Shown: piece by piece, positions 29,491-39,775 of the stretch
How positions within the stretch are numbered: the first letter of the stretch is position 1
Layout of the letters: each line of letters starts with the position of its first letter
NCBI RefSeq assembly: GCF_040958095.1
Contig: NC_091195.1
Location: 26,370,313-26,434,312, forward strand
Origin: Procambarus clarkii
Taxonomy: Eukaryota > Arthropoda > Malacostraca > Decapoda > Cambaridae
DNA: 64,000 bases
Direction of reading: 5' to 3'
Position numbers and translations under genes: made by a program
Notes under the pieces: model-generated
Database searches by the model: none
What the model saw: only the letters and a program-made list of their open reading frames with translations
What the model was told of the DNA's origin: nothing

Positions 29491-29893
29491 TACAGTCCCC
29501 CATGTGTTCGTGACCAAGCAGGCTGTGACTCGCGCAGAGTACGTTCCACACCGTCAAACAGGCGCAGCTGACCACACCCTCAACTCGGAGACCTGACCAG
29601 AGACCGGGCCTACGACACATTGATCCATGGACCCACAACGAGATAAATATACATCTATACATATAATTCTCCTTACCATGAAAAAAAATACATATTCGAA
29701 CAGACCATGTATATGACTCGAATGTTTTGAGAAGAGGCGGGGGGGGGGTGAGAGAGGGGGGGGGGACGGGGAATGGAGAGAGGGAGGGGGTACGGGGGGG
29801 TTAGGGGAAGGAGGAAGGAGGGGGGGAGGGGGCGTTGTACCATCGAGGACCAAAATTCGCCACTTGGCATCTCTCAGCGGCCCGCCCGGCTGG
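29491..29893. other. No gene; purine-rich G-run tract at 29738-29835
   Basis: 29738-29835 is almost all G with scattered A and T (runs of 7-10 G), a candidate quadruplex-forming sequence on the + strand. The rest shows nothing recognisable. Confidence 0.7.
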
Positions 29894-30001
29894 TGACGTC
29901 ATGGTCAGTTACATGACGTCATCACCAGGCGCGTGACGTCATCACCAGCCGCGTGACGTCATCACCAGGCGCGTGACGTCATCACCAGCCGCGTGACGTC
30001 A
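29894..30001. repeat. Six TGACGTCA palindromes at 20-bp spacing
   Basis: TGACGTCA starts at 29894, 29914, 29934, 29954, 29974 and 29994. Spacers alternate between CCAGGCGCG and CCAGCCGCG types. TGACGTCA is the full cAMP-response element (CREB/ATF site). It is a 20-base tandem repeat, so the sites may be coincidental. The 31-bp minisatellite begins just after. Confidence 0.9.
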
Positions 30002-30039
30002 GTGTTTACCCAGCAGAAAGAAAGCCCTTTCTTCCTGCA

Positions 30040-32945
30040 GCTGGTGGCCAGCAGACATGGCCCCCACCAGCTGTGTGGCCCGCAGACATGGTTCCCACCA
30101 GCTGTGTGGCCCGCAGACATGGCCCCCACCAGCTGTGTGGCCCGTAGACATGGCCCCCACCAGCTGTGTGGCCCGCAGACATGGCCCCCACCAGCTGTGT
30201 GGCCCGCAGACATGGTCCCCACCAGCTGTGTGGCCCGCAGACATGGCCCCCACCAGCTGTGTGGCCCGCAGACATGGCCCCACCAGCTGTGTGGGCCGCA
30301 TACATGGCTCCACCAGCTGTGTGGCCCGCAGACATGGTCCCACCAGCTGGTGGCCCGCAGACATGGCCCACCAACTGTGTGGCTCGCAGACACGGCCCCC
30401 ACCAGCTGTGTGGCCCGCAGACATGGCCTCCACCAGCTGTGTGGCCCGCAGACATGGTTCCACCAGCTGTGTGGCCCGCAGACATGGCTCCACCAGCTGT
30501 GTGGCCCGCAAACATAATCCCCACCAGCTGTGTGGCCCGCAGACATGGCCCCCACTAGCTGTGTGGCCCGCAGACATGGCCCCACTAGCTGTGTGGCCCG
30601 CAGACATGGCCCCACCAGCTGTGTGGCCGGCAGACATGGCACCCCACCAGCTGTGTGGCCCGCAGACACGGTCCCACCAGCTGTGTGGCCCGCAGACATG
30701 GTCCCACCAGCTGTGTGGCCCGCAGACAAGGCCTCCACCAGCTGTGTGGCCCGCAGGAACATGGCCTCCACCAGGTTGTGTGACCCGCAGACATGGCCCC
30801 CACCAGCTGTGTAGTCCGCAGGACATGGTCCCCACCAGCTGTGTGGGCCCCCCACCAGCTGTGTGGGCCCCCACCAGTTGTGTGGCCCGCAGACATGGCC
30901 TCCACCAGCTGTGTGGCCCGCAGAACATGGTCCCCACCAGAATGTGTGGCCCCCACCAGTTGTGTGGCCCGCAGACATGGCCTCCACCAGCTGTGTGGCC
31001 CGCAGACATGGTCCCCACCAGCTGTGTGCCCGCAGACATGGCCTCCACCAGTTGTGTGGCCCGCAGACATGGCCTCCACCAGCTGTGTGGGCCGCAGACA
31101 TGGCCCTCCACCAGCTGTGTGGCCGGCAGACATGGTCCCCACCAGCTGTGTGGCCCGCAGACACGGTCCCACCAGCTGTGTGGCCCGCAGACATGGTCCC
31201 ACCAGCTGTGTGGCCCGCAGACATGGCCTCCATCAGCTGTGTGGCCCGCAGACATGGCCTCCACCAGTTGTGTGACCGCAGACATGGCCCCCACCAGCTG
31301 TGTAGTCCGCAGACATGGTCCCCACCAGCTGTGTGGGCCCCCACCAGTTGTGTGGCCCGCAGACATGGCCTCCACCAGCTGTGTGGCCCGCAGACATGGT
31401 CCCCACCAGATGTGTGGCCCCCACCAGTTGTGTGGCCCGCAGACATGGCCTCCACCAGCTGTGTGGCCCGCAGACATGGTCCCCACCAGCTGTGTGGCCC
31501 GCAGACATGGCCTCCACCAGTTGTGTGGCCCGCAGACATGGCCTCCACCAGCTGTGTGGACGCAGACATGGCCTCCACCAGCTGTGTGGGCCGCAGACAT
31601 GGCCTCCACCAGCTGTGTGGCCCGCAGACATGGCTCACCAGCTGTGTGGCCCTCAGACATGGCCCCCACCAGCTGTGTGGCCCGCAGACATGGTCTCCAC
31701 CAGCAGTGTGGCCCGCAGACATGGCCTCCACCAGCTGTGTTTCCCGCAGACATGGTCCCCACCAGCTGTGTGGCCCGCAGACATGGTCCCTACCAGCTGT
31801 GTGGCCCGGAGACATGGTCCCACCAGCTGTGTGGCCCGCAGACATGGTCCCCACCAGCTGTGTGGCCCGCAGACATGGTCCCACCAGCTGTGTGGCCCTC
31901 AGACATGGTCCTACCAGCTGTGTGGCCCGCAGACATGGCCCCCACCAGCTGTGTGGCCCGCAGACATGGCCTCCACCAGCTGTGTGGCCCGCAGACATGG
32001 TCCCCACCAGCTGTGTGGCCCGCAGACATGGTCCCCACCAGCTGTGTGGCCCGCAGACATGGTCCCACCAGCTGTGTGGCCCGCAGACATGGCCTCCGCC
32101 AGCTGTGTGTCCCGCAGACATGGCTCACCAGCTGTGTGGCCCTCAGACATGGCCCCCACCAGCTGTGTGGCCCACAGACATGATCCCACCAGCTGTGTGG
32201 CCCGCAGACATGGCCTCCACCAGCTGTGTGACCCGCAGACATGGCCCCCACCAGCTGTGTGGGCCCGCAGACATGGTCTCCACCAGCAGGGTGGCCCGCA
32301 GACATGGCCTCCACCAGCTGTGTGGCCCGCAGACATGGCCTCCACCAGGTGTGTGGCCCGCAGACATGATCCCACCAGCTGTGTGGCCCGCATACATGGT
32401 CCCCGCCAGCTGTGTGGCCCGCAGACATGGCCCCGCCAGCTGTGTGGCCCGCAGACATGGTCCCCACCAGCTGTGTGGCCCGCAGACATGGTCCCCGCCA
32501 ACTGTGTGGCCCGCAGACATGGCCCCACCAGCTGTGTGGCCCGCAGACATGGTCCCTACCAGCTGTGTGGCCCGCAGACATGGTCCCCACCAGCTGTGTG
32601 GCCCGCAGACATGGTCCCTACCAGCTGTGTGGCCCGCAGACATGGTCCCCACCAGCTGTGTGGCCCGCAGACATGGTCCCCACCAGCTGTGTGTGGCCCG
32701 CAGACATGGTCCCTACCAGCTGTGTGGCCCGCAGACATGGTCCCCACCAGCTGTGTGGCCCGCAGACATGGTCCCGACCAGCTGTGTGGCCCGCAGACAT
32801 GGTCCCACCAGCTGTGTGGCCCGCAGACATGGTCCCCACCAGCTGTGTGGCCCGCAGACATGGTCCCCACCAGCTGTGTGGCCCGCAGACATGGTCCCCA
32901 CCAGCTGTGTGGCCCGCAGACATGGCCCCCACCAGCTGTGTGGCC
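30040..32945. repeat. 31-bp minisatellite, ~2.9 kb
   Basis: About 95 copies of a unit with CAGCTGTGTGGCCCGCAGAC then ATGG and a C-run whose length varies (3-5 C). The unit contains an E-box (CAGCTG). Stops are nearly absent, so frames of 500-700 codons stay open on both strands. They are products of the repeat, since changes in the C-run shift the frame freely. Confidence 0.95.
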
Positions 32946-32977
32946 GAGAGAGGAGAGAGACAGAGAGACAGACAGAC

Positions 32978-33052
<75 letters not shown>

Positions 33053-33053
33053 A
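32946..33053. repeat. GACA microsatellite
   Basis: GAGA/GACAGAGA followed by about 18 units of GACA, directly joined to the end of the 31-bp array. Confidence 0.95.
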
Positions 33054-33165
33054 TATAGAACCGTCCCACATTTAGAGAGAGAATTAGACCAACAAAATAC
33101 TGATGGAATGCTAAACAACTTGTAAAGAAAGTTAGGATTACAAACATGTCCTGGGAAGCGAGGCA

Positions 33166-34212
33166 TAAGGGGTATAAGGGTATGAGGGTATAAGGGTATG
33201 AGGGTATGAGGGTATGAGGGTATGAGGGTATAAGGGTATAAGGGTATAAGGGTATGAGGGTATAAGGGTATGAGGGTATGAGGGTATGAGGGTATAAGGG
33301 TATGAGGGTATAAGGGTATAAGGGTATAAGGGTATGAGGGTATGAGGGTATAAGGGTATGAGGGTATGAGGGTATGAGGGTATAAGGGTATGAGGGTATA
33401 AGGGTATGAGGGTATGAGGGTATGAGGGTATAAGGGTATAAGGGTATAAGGGTATAAGGGTATAAGGGTATGAGGGTATGAGGGTATGAGGGTATAAGGG
33501 TATGAGGGTATAAGGGTATGAGGGTATGAGGGTATGAGGGTATGAGGGTATAAGGGTATGAGGGTATGAGGGTATGAGGGTATAAGGGTATGAGGGTATG
33601 AGGGTATGAGGGTATAAGGGTATGAGGGTATAAGGGTATAAGGGTATAAGGGTATGAGGGTATAAGGGTATGAGGGTATGAGGGTATGAGGGTATAAGGG
33701 TATGAGGGTATAAGGGTATGAGGGTATAAGGGTATGAGGGTATAAGGGTATGAGGGTATAAGGGTATTAGGGTATAAGGGTATGAGGGTATAAGGGTGTG
33801 AGGGTATAAGGGTATGAGGGTATAAGGGTATGAGGGTATAAGGGTATGAGGGTATAAGGGTATGAGGGTATAAGGGTATGAGGGTATAAGGGTATGAGGG
33901 TATAAGGGTATGAGGGTATAAGGGTATGAGGGTATAAGGGTATGAGGGTATAAGGGTATGAGGGTATAAGGGTATGAGGGTATAAGGGTATGAGGGTATA
34001 AGGGGTATAAGGGTATGAGGGTATAAGGGTATAAGGGTATAAGGGTATAAGGGTATGAGGGTATGAGGGTATGAGGGTATAAGGGTATGAGGGTATAAGG
34101 GTATGAGGGTATAAGGGTATGAGGGTATAAGGGTATGAGGGTATAAGGGGTATAAGGGTATGAGGGTATAAGGGTATGAGGGTATAAGGGTATGAGGGTA
34201 TGAGGGTATAAG
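33166..34212. repeat. 8-bp minisatellite GGTATRAG, ~130 copies
   Basis: About 1,050 bases of GGTATAAG and GGTATGAG units. From about 33700 to 34000 the two forms alternate strictly, giving a 16-bp higher-order unit. Rare forms (TATTAG, GTGTGAG, AAGGGG) occur once or twice. The 370-codon minus-strand frame is a repeat artefact. Confidence 0.95.
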
Positions 34213-34215
34213 GAG

Positions 34216-34757
34216 TTTTTTTTATTATCATTATTATTATTTTCTACCACAGACGTGGCCGGACATTTACAATGCTAACCAGCATATATACATTTTCTTC
34301 TGTCCTCCATGGACAGGGTTAGAGAAGTGTTAAACATATAGTTCAAGGGTTTATTGAACAATCAACCACAGAAGGTGATTGTAGTGCTTTTAAAATGCTA
34401 AGCTAACCTACATATGTAAATACATAGATACACAGATCTACGTATGTCCTACATAAAGTATTAGATGTGTCTTTTACATAGTGTCATTAATGTACATTCA
34501 CAAAGGTGAAATGTAATTCTGATCAGCTTCCATATATACTTTATACCCATACATATACATACACACACACACATATACATACATATATGCACACACATGC
34601 ATTCACGTACATTTGTCTCATTTACTCTGACAGGGTGAGATAGCTGATAAAGAAACTAGTGTGCAATTAAGCACTTAATCACTGAAGGTGATGAAGGTGC
34701 TTTTACAAGCTCAGGTTATATAGTTACATCATATATATACATTGTATAATTGATACA
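34216..34757 (-). repeat. Presumed 3' region of LINE family F
   Basis: Follows the stop of the LINE F remnant on the minus strand. Two related blocks (CAACCACAGAAGGTGATTGT at 34362 and ATCACTGAAGGTGATGAAGG at 34678, each with GTGCTTTTA) suggest internal duplication. An ATT-rich run at 34225-34240 may be the oligo-A tail. Short CA and TATA runs at 34555-34600. Confidence 0.5.
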
Positions 34758-35460
34758 TTACATGGTCAATCTTGGATACAAGTCCAATATATCATCAAGT
34801 GTTCCAGTACTCGTATAGTAACTACAGAGTTCAGCATACCTTAGCCCAGGAGGGCGAAAGTCAGACAATATGGGACATTCTACAATATAATGTTCAAGAG
34901 AGTGCATGTTTTCTCTTTCACAAAGTTGACACATTGTGTACTCGACACTTTCACAAAGTTGACACATTGTGTACTCGACACTTTCACAAAGTTGACACAT
35001 TGTGTACTCGACACTTTCACAAAGTTGACACATTGTGTACTCGACACTTTCACAAAGTTGACACATTGTGTACTCGACACTTTCACAAAGTTGACACATT
35101 GTGTACTCGACATTTGGGTTTTGAGAAAGCTGCCAGATACGTCTATATCCCAGGCGTATTCTGGCCACTATAACATCACATTGCCGGGTTCTTGTTCTAT
35201 TAGTCCCATATGTGAATGTCTCCTTACGATATCTATCATAATATTTAATGCTACAACTTTCAAGTCTTTGTGAATTTGTTAGGTCGGTGAGATCTTCATT
35301 AGATATTTGTTTAAGTATTCTCTTTGTCACTGCTAATGAAACACCCATATCAATTTCTACCACTGGTTTTCTGCAGGCTGACTTAGCAAGCATATCAACA
35401 GTGTCATGCCTTGAGATGCCAACATGTGATGGTATCCATAGGAATTTAATCTCAAATCTG
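34758..35460 (-). pseudogene. LINE family F: RNase H end and expanded zinc-binding C-terminus
   Basis: The minus strand encodes FLWIPSHVGISRHDTVDMLAK, the end of a LINE RNase H domain, then CRKPVVEIDMGVSL, a linker with TRQCDVIVARIRLGYRR and a C-terminus with CQLCE and HSLEHYIVECP. C-x2-C with H...C is the typical zinc-binding end of such proteins. The CQLCE part is repeated six times in frame. A related C-terminus on + at 60353-60519 has the ordinary single form. A SINE at 35520-35690 cuts the upstream side, so the element is incomplete. Confidence 0.75.
34917..35112 (-). repeat. 33-bp in-frame array inside LINE F
   Basis: Six near-identical 33-base units. On the minus strand each encodes 11 residues, VEYTMCQLCES. 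The unit is a multiple of three and keeps the frame. It multiplies one half (C-x2-C) of a zinc-binding motif. Confidence 0.92.
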
Positions 35461-35519
35461 GAGTATAAGGGTATAAGCCGATTGGCTTATGCCCTAAATC
35501 TTGGCTATAGAAGCTAGAC

Positions 35520-35690
35520 AGACAAGCACAAAAACATCTGGGAGGATAAAAAAGAATGTTTACACATCCCACCAACTCCCAGTAGACAGGATATTTGGGA
35601 TGAGACGGGGGGAAGGAATGGTGCCCAACCACTTGGACGGTCGGGGATTGAACGCCGACCTGTATGACGCCAGACCGTCGCTCTACCGTC
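35520..35690 (-). mobile_element. tRNA-derived SINE, second family
   Basis: Minus-strand head GGACGGTAGAGCGACGGTCT and GGCGTTCAATCCCCGACCGT (A and B boxes), then GTTGGGCACCATTCCTTCC and CTCCCAGATGTTTTTGTGCT. It differs from the 27755 family. Its head touches the MITE at 35692. Confidence 0.7.
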
Positions 35691-35691
35691 C

Positions 35692-35941
35692 AGGGGCCAG
35701 ATTCACGAAAGCACTTACGAACCTGTACATCTTCTCTCAATCTTTGGCGGCTTTGTTTCCAATTATTAAACAGTTAATGAGCTCTGAAGCACCAGGAGGC
35801 TGTTTATAACAATAACAACAGTCAAATGGGACGTTTTCATGCTTGTAAACTATTTAGTAAATGTAACCAAAGCCGTCAGAGATTGAGGAAAGATGTAAAT
35901 GTTCGTAAGGGCTTGCGTAAGTGCTTTCGTGAATCAGTTCC
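35692..35941. mobile_element. MITE with ~80-bp terminal inverted repeats
   Basis: The left end GGGCCAGATTCACGAAAGCA then CTTACG...CATCTT...CTCAATCTTTGGCGGCTTTG is mirrored at the right end (...CAAAGCCGTCAGAGATTGAG, AAGTGCTTTCGTGAATCAGT). No coding. Similar termini occur at 59736 and 62212. Target duplication not clear. Confidence 0.8.
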
Positions 35942-36016
35942 CAGCCCATGTGATTGGGCTGCTAGGATGGAATACATATATACGAACACACACATTCAGG
36001 TTTAGGACGAACCTGG

Positions 36017-36356
36017 GTGACAATATGGATGACACAGGCAGGACAAGACGGGTGACACAGGCAGGACAAGACGGGTGACACAGGCAGGACAAGACGGGTG
36101 ACACAGGCAGGACAAGATGGGTGACACAGGCAGGACAAGACGGGTGACACAGGCAGGACAAGACGGGTGACACAGGCAGGACAAGACGGGTGACACAGGC
36201 AGGACAAGACGGGTGACACAGGCAGGACAAGATGGGTGACACAGGCAGGACAAGACGGGTGACACAGGCAGGACAAGACGGGTGACACAGCCAGGACAAG
36301 ACGGGTGACACAGGCAGGACAAGACGGGTGACACAGGCAGGACAAGATGGGTGACA
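36017..36356. repeat. 23-bp minisatellite
   Basis: About 15 copies of a unit containing GGCAGGACAAGACGGGTGAC. Variants are GATGGG and one CCAGG. Frames on the minus strand stay open but shift each unit. Confidence 0.95.
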
Positions 36357-36905
36357 TAGATTGTGAGAGACAGAGATTATGAGAGCCATAGATTATGAGA
36401 GCCATAGATTATGAGAGCCATAGATTATGAGAGCCATAGATTATGAGAGACAGAGATTATGAGAGCCATAGATTATGAGAGCCATAGATTATGAGAGCCA
36501 TAGATTATGAGAGCCATAGATTATGAGAGACAGAGATTATGAGAGCCATAGATTATGAGAGACAGAGATTATGAGAGCCATAGATTATGAGAGCCATAGA
36601 TTATGAGAGCCATAGATTATGAGAGCCATAGATTATGAGAGCCATAGATTATGAGAGACAGAGATTATGAGAGCCATAGATTATGAGAGCCATAGATTAT
36701 GAGAGCCATAGATTATGAGAGCCATAGATTATGAGAGACAGAGATTATGAGAGCCATAGATTATGAGAGCCATAGATTATGAGAGCCATAGATTATGAGA
36801 GCCATAGATTATGAGAGACAGAGATTATGAGAGCCATAGATTATGAGAGCCATAGATTATGAGAGCCATAGATTATGAGAGACAGAGATTATGAGAGACA
36901 GAGAA
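36357..36905. repeat. 16-bp minisatellite
   Basis: About 34 copies of AGAGCCATAGATTATG or the AGAGACAGAGATTATG variant. The variant recurs several times after four or five normal units (82-bp higher-order spacing in part). Confidence 0.95.
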
Positions 36906-36929
36906 GGGAGGTAAACACAGCCATCAACC

Positions 36930-37125
36930 AATCACATCAACCAAAACAAACAAAGCCGTCCCGAGCCTAAACAAGAAGCCAGACCAAAACAACCAAAGCC
37001 GTCCCGAGCCTAAACAAGAAGCCAGACCAAAACAACCAAAGCCGTCCCGAGCCTAAACAAGAAGCCAGACCAAAACAAACAAAGCCGTCCCGAGCCTAAA
37101 CAAGAAGCCAGACCAAAACAAAGAA
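36930..37125. repeat. 43-bp minisatellite
   Basis: Just over four copies of a unit with AAAGCCGTCCCGAGCCTAAA and CAAGAAGCCAGACC. Adjacent to the 16-bp array. Confidence 0.93.
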
Positions 37126-37632
37126 CTTGCTAGGGACCCTTAATATAAACTCTCCCTTTTGTTGACATTCTTTCAGCCCCGGACGATCGCTCCTGAAGTT
37201 GGAAACACATCTTCTGTTGAGCTAATAATTACCACAAACCATTTCACGTTAGCTGGTTTTAACAAGTAGTTTTTTTTAGGGTTTGTAATAGGGTGAAATA
37301 TTTGTGATATAGTGGTTTATTTTTAGTACATTTTGGTGTGGTGGGTGTAAGACACTGTTGGCTAATGGCCACTTGGCTGGCGTCTCCCCTATAATACTCC
37401 ACCACCTCCCCCCCCCTCACAGGCGTCAGAATGTCCATCACCCAACCCCCCAAGCCCCCCCCCTTTTAATGGTCAGGGTATGCATCTTGATTAATATCTA
37501 TATCTACCCGAGAAACAATCAGGGACCTCTTGATTATTGACCTCCAAGAAACTCCTAATTGGCCCAAAATAGAATAGTTAATAAACAGAATCAATCACCA
37601 TGCTAAATAATTTTGTTTGAAGCTCATGGTCT
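37126..37632. other. No gene identified
   Basis: AT-rich with C-runs at 37399-37406 and 37448-37470. Nothing recognisable. Confidence 0.5.
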
Positions 37633-37727
<95 letters not shown>

Positions 37728-37728
37728 C
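37633..37728. repeat. CA dinucleotide microsatellite
   Basis: GCGCGCGCG followed by about 42 CA units. Confidence 0.97.
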
Positions 37729-37734
37729 TATTCA

Positions 37735-38005
37735 ACACTACTGGGACGCGAACAAGGGGAAACTGAGTACCCACATGAGCCACAGAGACGTTAGAAGGAA
37801 CTTTTTCAGTGTGGGAGTAGTTAACAGGTGGAGTGCATTAGGCAGTGATGTGGTGGAGGCTGACTCCATACACAGTTTCAAGTGTAGATATGATAGAGCC
37901 CAATAGGCTCAGGAACCTGTACACCAGTTGATTGACAGTTGAGAGACGGGACCAAAGAGCCAGAGCTCAACCCGCGCAAGCACAAATAGGTGAGTACACA
38001 CACAC
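37735..38005 (+). mobile_element. LINE family E 3' fragment
   Basis: Encodes KLSTHMSHRDVRRNFFSVGV to the stop near 37905 and ends with GGGACCAAAGAGCCAGAGCT and CAAATAGGTGAGTACACACA. Nearly identical to 29200-29480. The CA run in its 5' flank may have replaced part of the coding region. Confidence 0.85.
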
Positions 38006-38009
38006 ACAC

Positions 38010-39775
38010 TCTGAACGACTCCGACATAAGGGAGCTTTCGGTTTCGCGGCCCCGGTAGGAATGAGCGACCACAGTGTACTGACGTTGGAGTACCTGGTTG
38101 AAGAAGGGAAGGAGGGGAACTGATAACAAGGGAAAGGATAACAAGGGAACAAACTGATAACATTCTGAAAGGGAAACTATGAGGAGATAAGGAAATTCTT
38201 AACAGGTATATCATGGGAAACAGAGCTCAGGGAAAAGACGGCCCAAAACATGATGGACTACATCACGCAGAAGTGCGAGGAGGCAGCAGACACGTTTGTC
38301 CCGGTCCAAAAGGAAAACAACGAAATGCAGATGAGAAACCCATGGTTTAACCAGAGATGTAGGCTAGCTAAGCAGCAAAGTAAAGGGGCATGGAGAAACT
38401 ATAGGAATAACAGGACACTGGAGAGCAGAGAAAGATACCAGAATGCCAGGAATGAATATGTTAGGATGAGAAGAGAGGCAGAAAGACAATACGAAAATGA
38501 CATCGCAAGCAAGGCAAAGACTCAGCCTAAATTGCTGCATAGCCACATCAGGAGAAAAACAACAGTAAAGGAACAGGTTATGAAACTGAGGATAGGGGCA
38601 GACAGATTCACTACAAACGACAAGAAAGTGTGCGAGGAACTGAATAAGAAATTCCAGGAGGTCTTCACATTAGAGCAAAGGGAAGTTCTAGAGATAAGAG
38701 AGGGAATAGTTAACCAGGCACCACTAGAAGAGTTTGAGATTACCAGTGGGGATGTAAGGAAGCTCTTGCTAGAGTTGGATGTGACAAAGGCTATAGGACC
38801 AGATGGAATCTTCCCTTGGATACTAAAGGAAGGAGCAGAAGCACTGTGCCTGCCACTCTCCATAATGTATAACAAATCACTGGCAACAGGGGAATTGCCA
38901 AAAATTTGGAAGAATGCTAATGTAGTCCCGATATACAAGAAAGGGGATAGACAGGAGGCACTGAACTACAGGCCAGTGTCCCTAACCTGCATACCATGCA
39001 AGCTGATGGAGAAGATTGTGCGAAGAAAGCTAGTGGAGCACCTGGAGCGAAAGAACTTTGTAACACAGCATCAACATGGGTTCAGGGATGGCAGGTCCTG
39101 CCTCACAGGGTTACTTGAATTCTACGACCAGGCAACAAAAATAAGGCAAGAAAGAGAGGGGTGGTCAGACTGCATATTTTTGGATAGCCAGAAAGCCTTT
39201 GACACCACACAAGAGGCTAGTGAAAAAGCTGGAGATGCAGGCTGGAGTGAAAGGGAAGGTACTCCACTGGATAAAGGAGTACCTAAGCAACAGGAGACAA
39301 CGAGTCAGTGTGGGGGGTGAGGTCTCAGACTGGCGTGACGTCACAAGTGGAGTCCCGCAAGGGTCAGTCCTTGGACCTATACTGTTTCTGATATATGTAA
39401 ATGATCTCCCAGAGGGTATAGAATCGTTCCTTTCATTGTTCGCTGATGATGCACAAATTATAAGGAGGATTAAAACAGAGGATGATAGTAAGAGGCGACA
39501 TAGGACCTAGACAGACTGACTAAATGGCCCAACAAATGGCTACTAAAGTTCAACCCAAGTAAATGCAAGGTCGTGAAACTAAGGCAGTGGAAACAGGAGG
39601 CCAGACACAGGATACCGAATGGGAAATGAAGTACTTCATGAAACGGACAGAGAGAAAGATCTAGGAGTTGATATCACACCAAACCTGTCTCCTGAAGCCC
39701 ACATAAAGAGAATAACATCAGCGGCGTATGCGAGGCTGGCTAACATCAGAACAGCATTTAGGGAGGAACAACCTC
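38010..39775 (+). mobile_element. LINE family E, endonuclease end to RT, broken by minisatellite
   Basis: Starts in the endonuclease end (PVGMSDHSVLTLEYLVEEG, about 38060-38110). A 356-codon frame (38250-39320) carries the linker and RT motifs KAIGPDGIFPWILKEGA, NYRPVSLTCIPCKLMEKIV, HQHGFRDGRSC and [13 protein letters not shown] frameshift near 39208 moves the RT to 39199-39510 with [20 protein letters not shown] and LFADDAQII. Another shift leads to 39619-39775 (DREKDLGVDITPNLSPEAHI). The thumb region is then cut where the 28-bp array starts. It is dead, but conserved enough to be recent. It is the same family as the 3' fragments at 29010 and 37735. Confidence 0.88.

Noticed and set aside
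30057..32183. 700-codon open frames on both strands
   Set aside because: They lie wholly in the 31-bp minisatellite, exist in several frames at once and follow the repeat unit.
33166..34212. Telomere-like repeat
   Set aside because: GGTATRAG is not the arthropod TTAGG telomere repeat, and the array is flanked by ordinary LINE and microsatellite DNA.
33138..34250. 370-codon Tyr/Pro/Ile/Leu-rich frame on the minus strand
   Set aside because: A translation of an 8-bp tandem repeat lacking stops; no start context or coding bias.
35962..36405. Cys/Pro-rich 110-150 residue frames
   Set aside because: Artefact of the 23-bp minisatellite; the amino-acid pattern cycles through all three frames.
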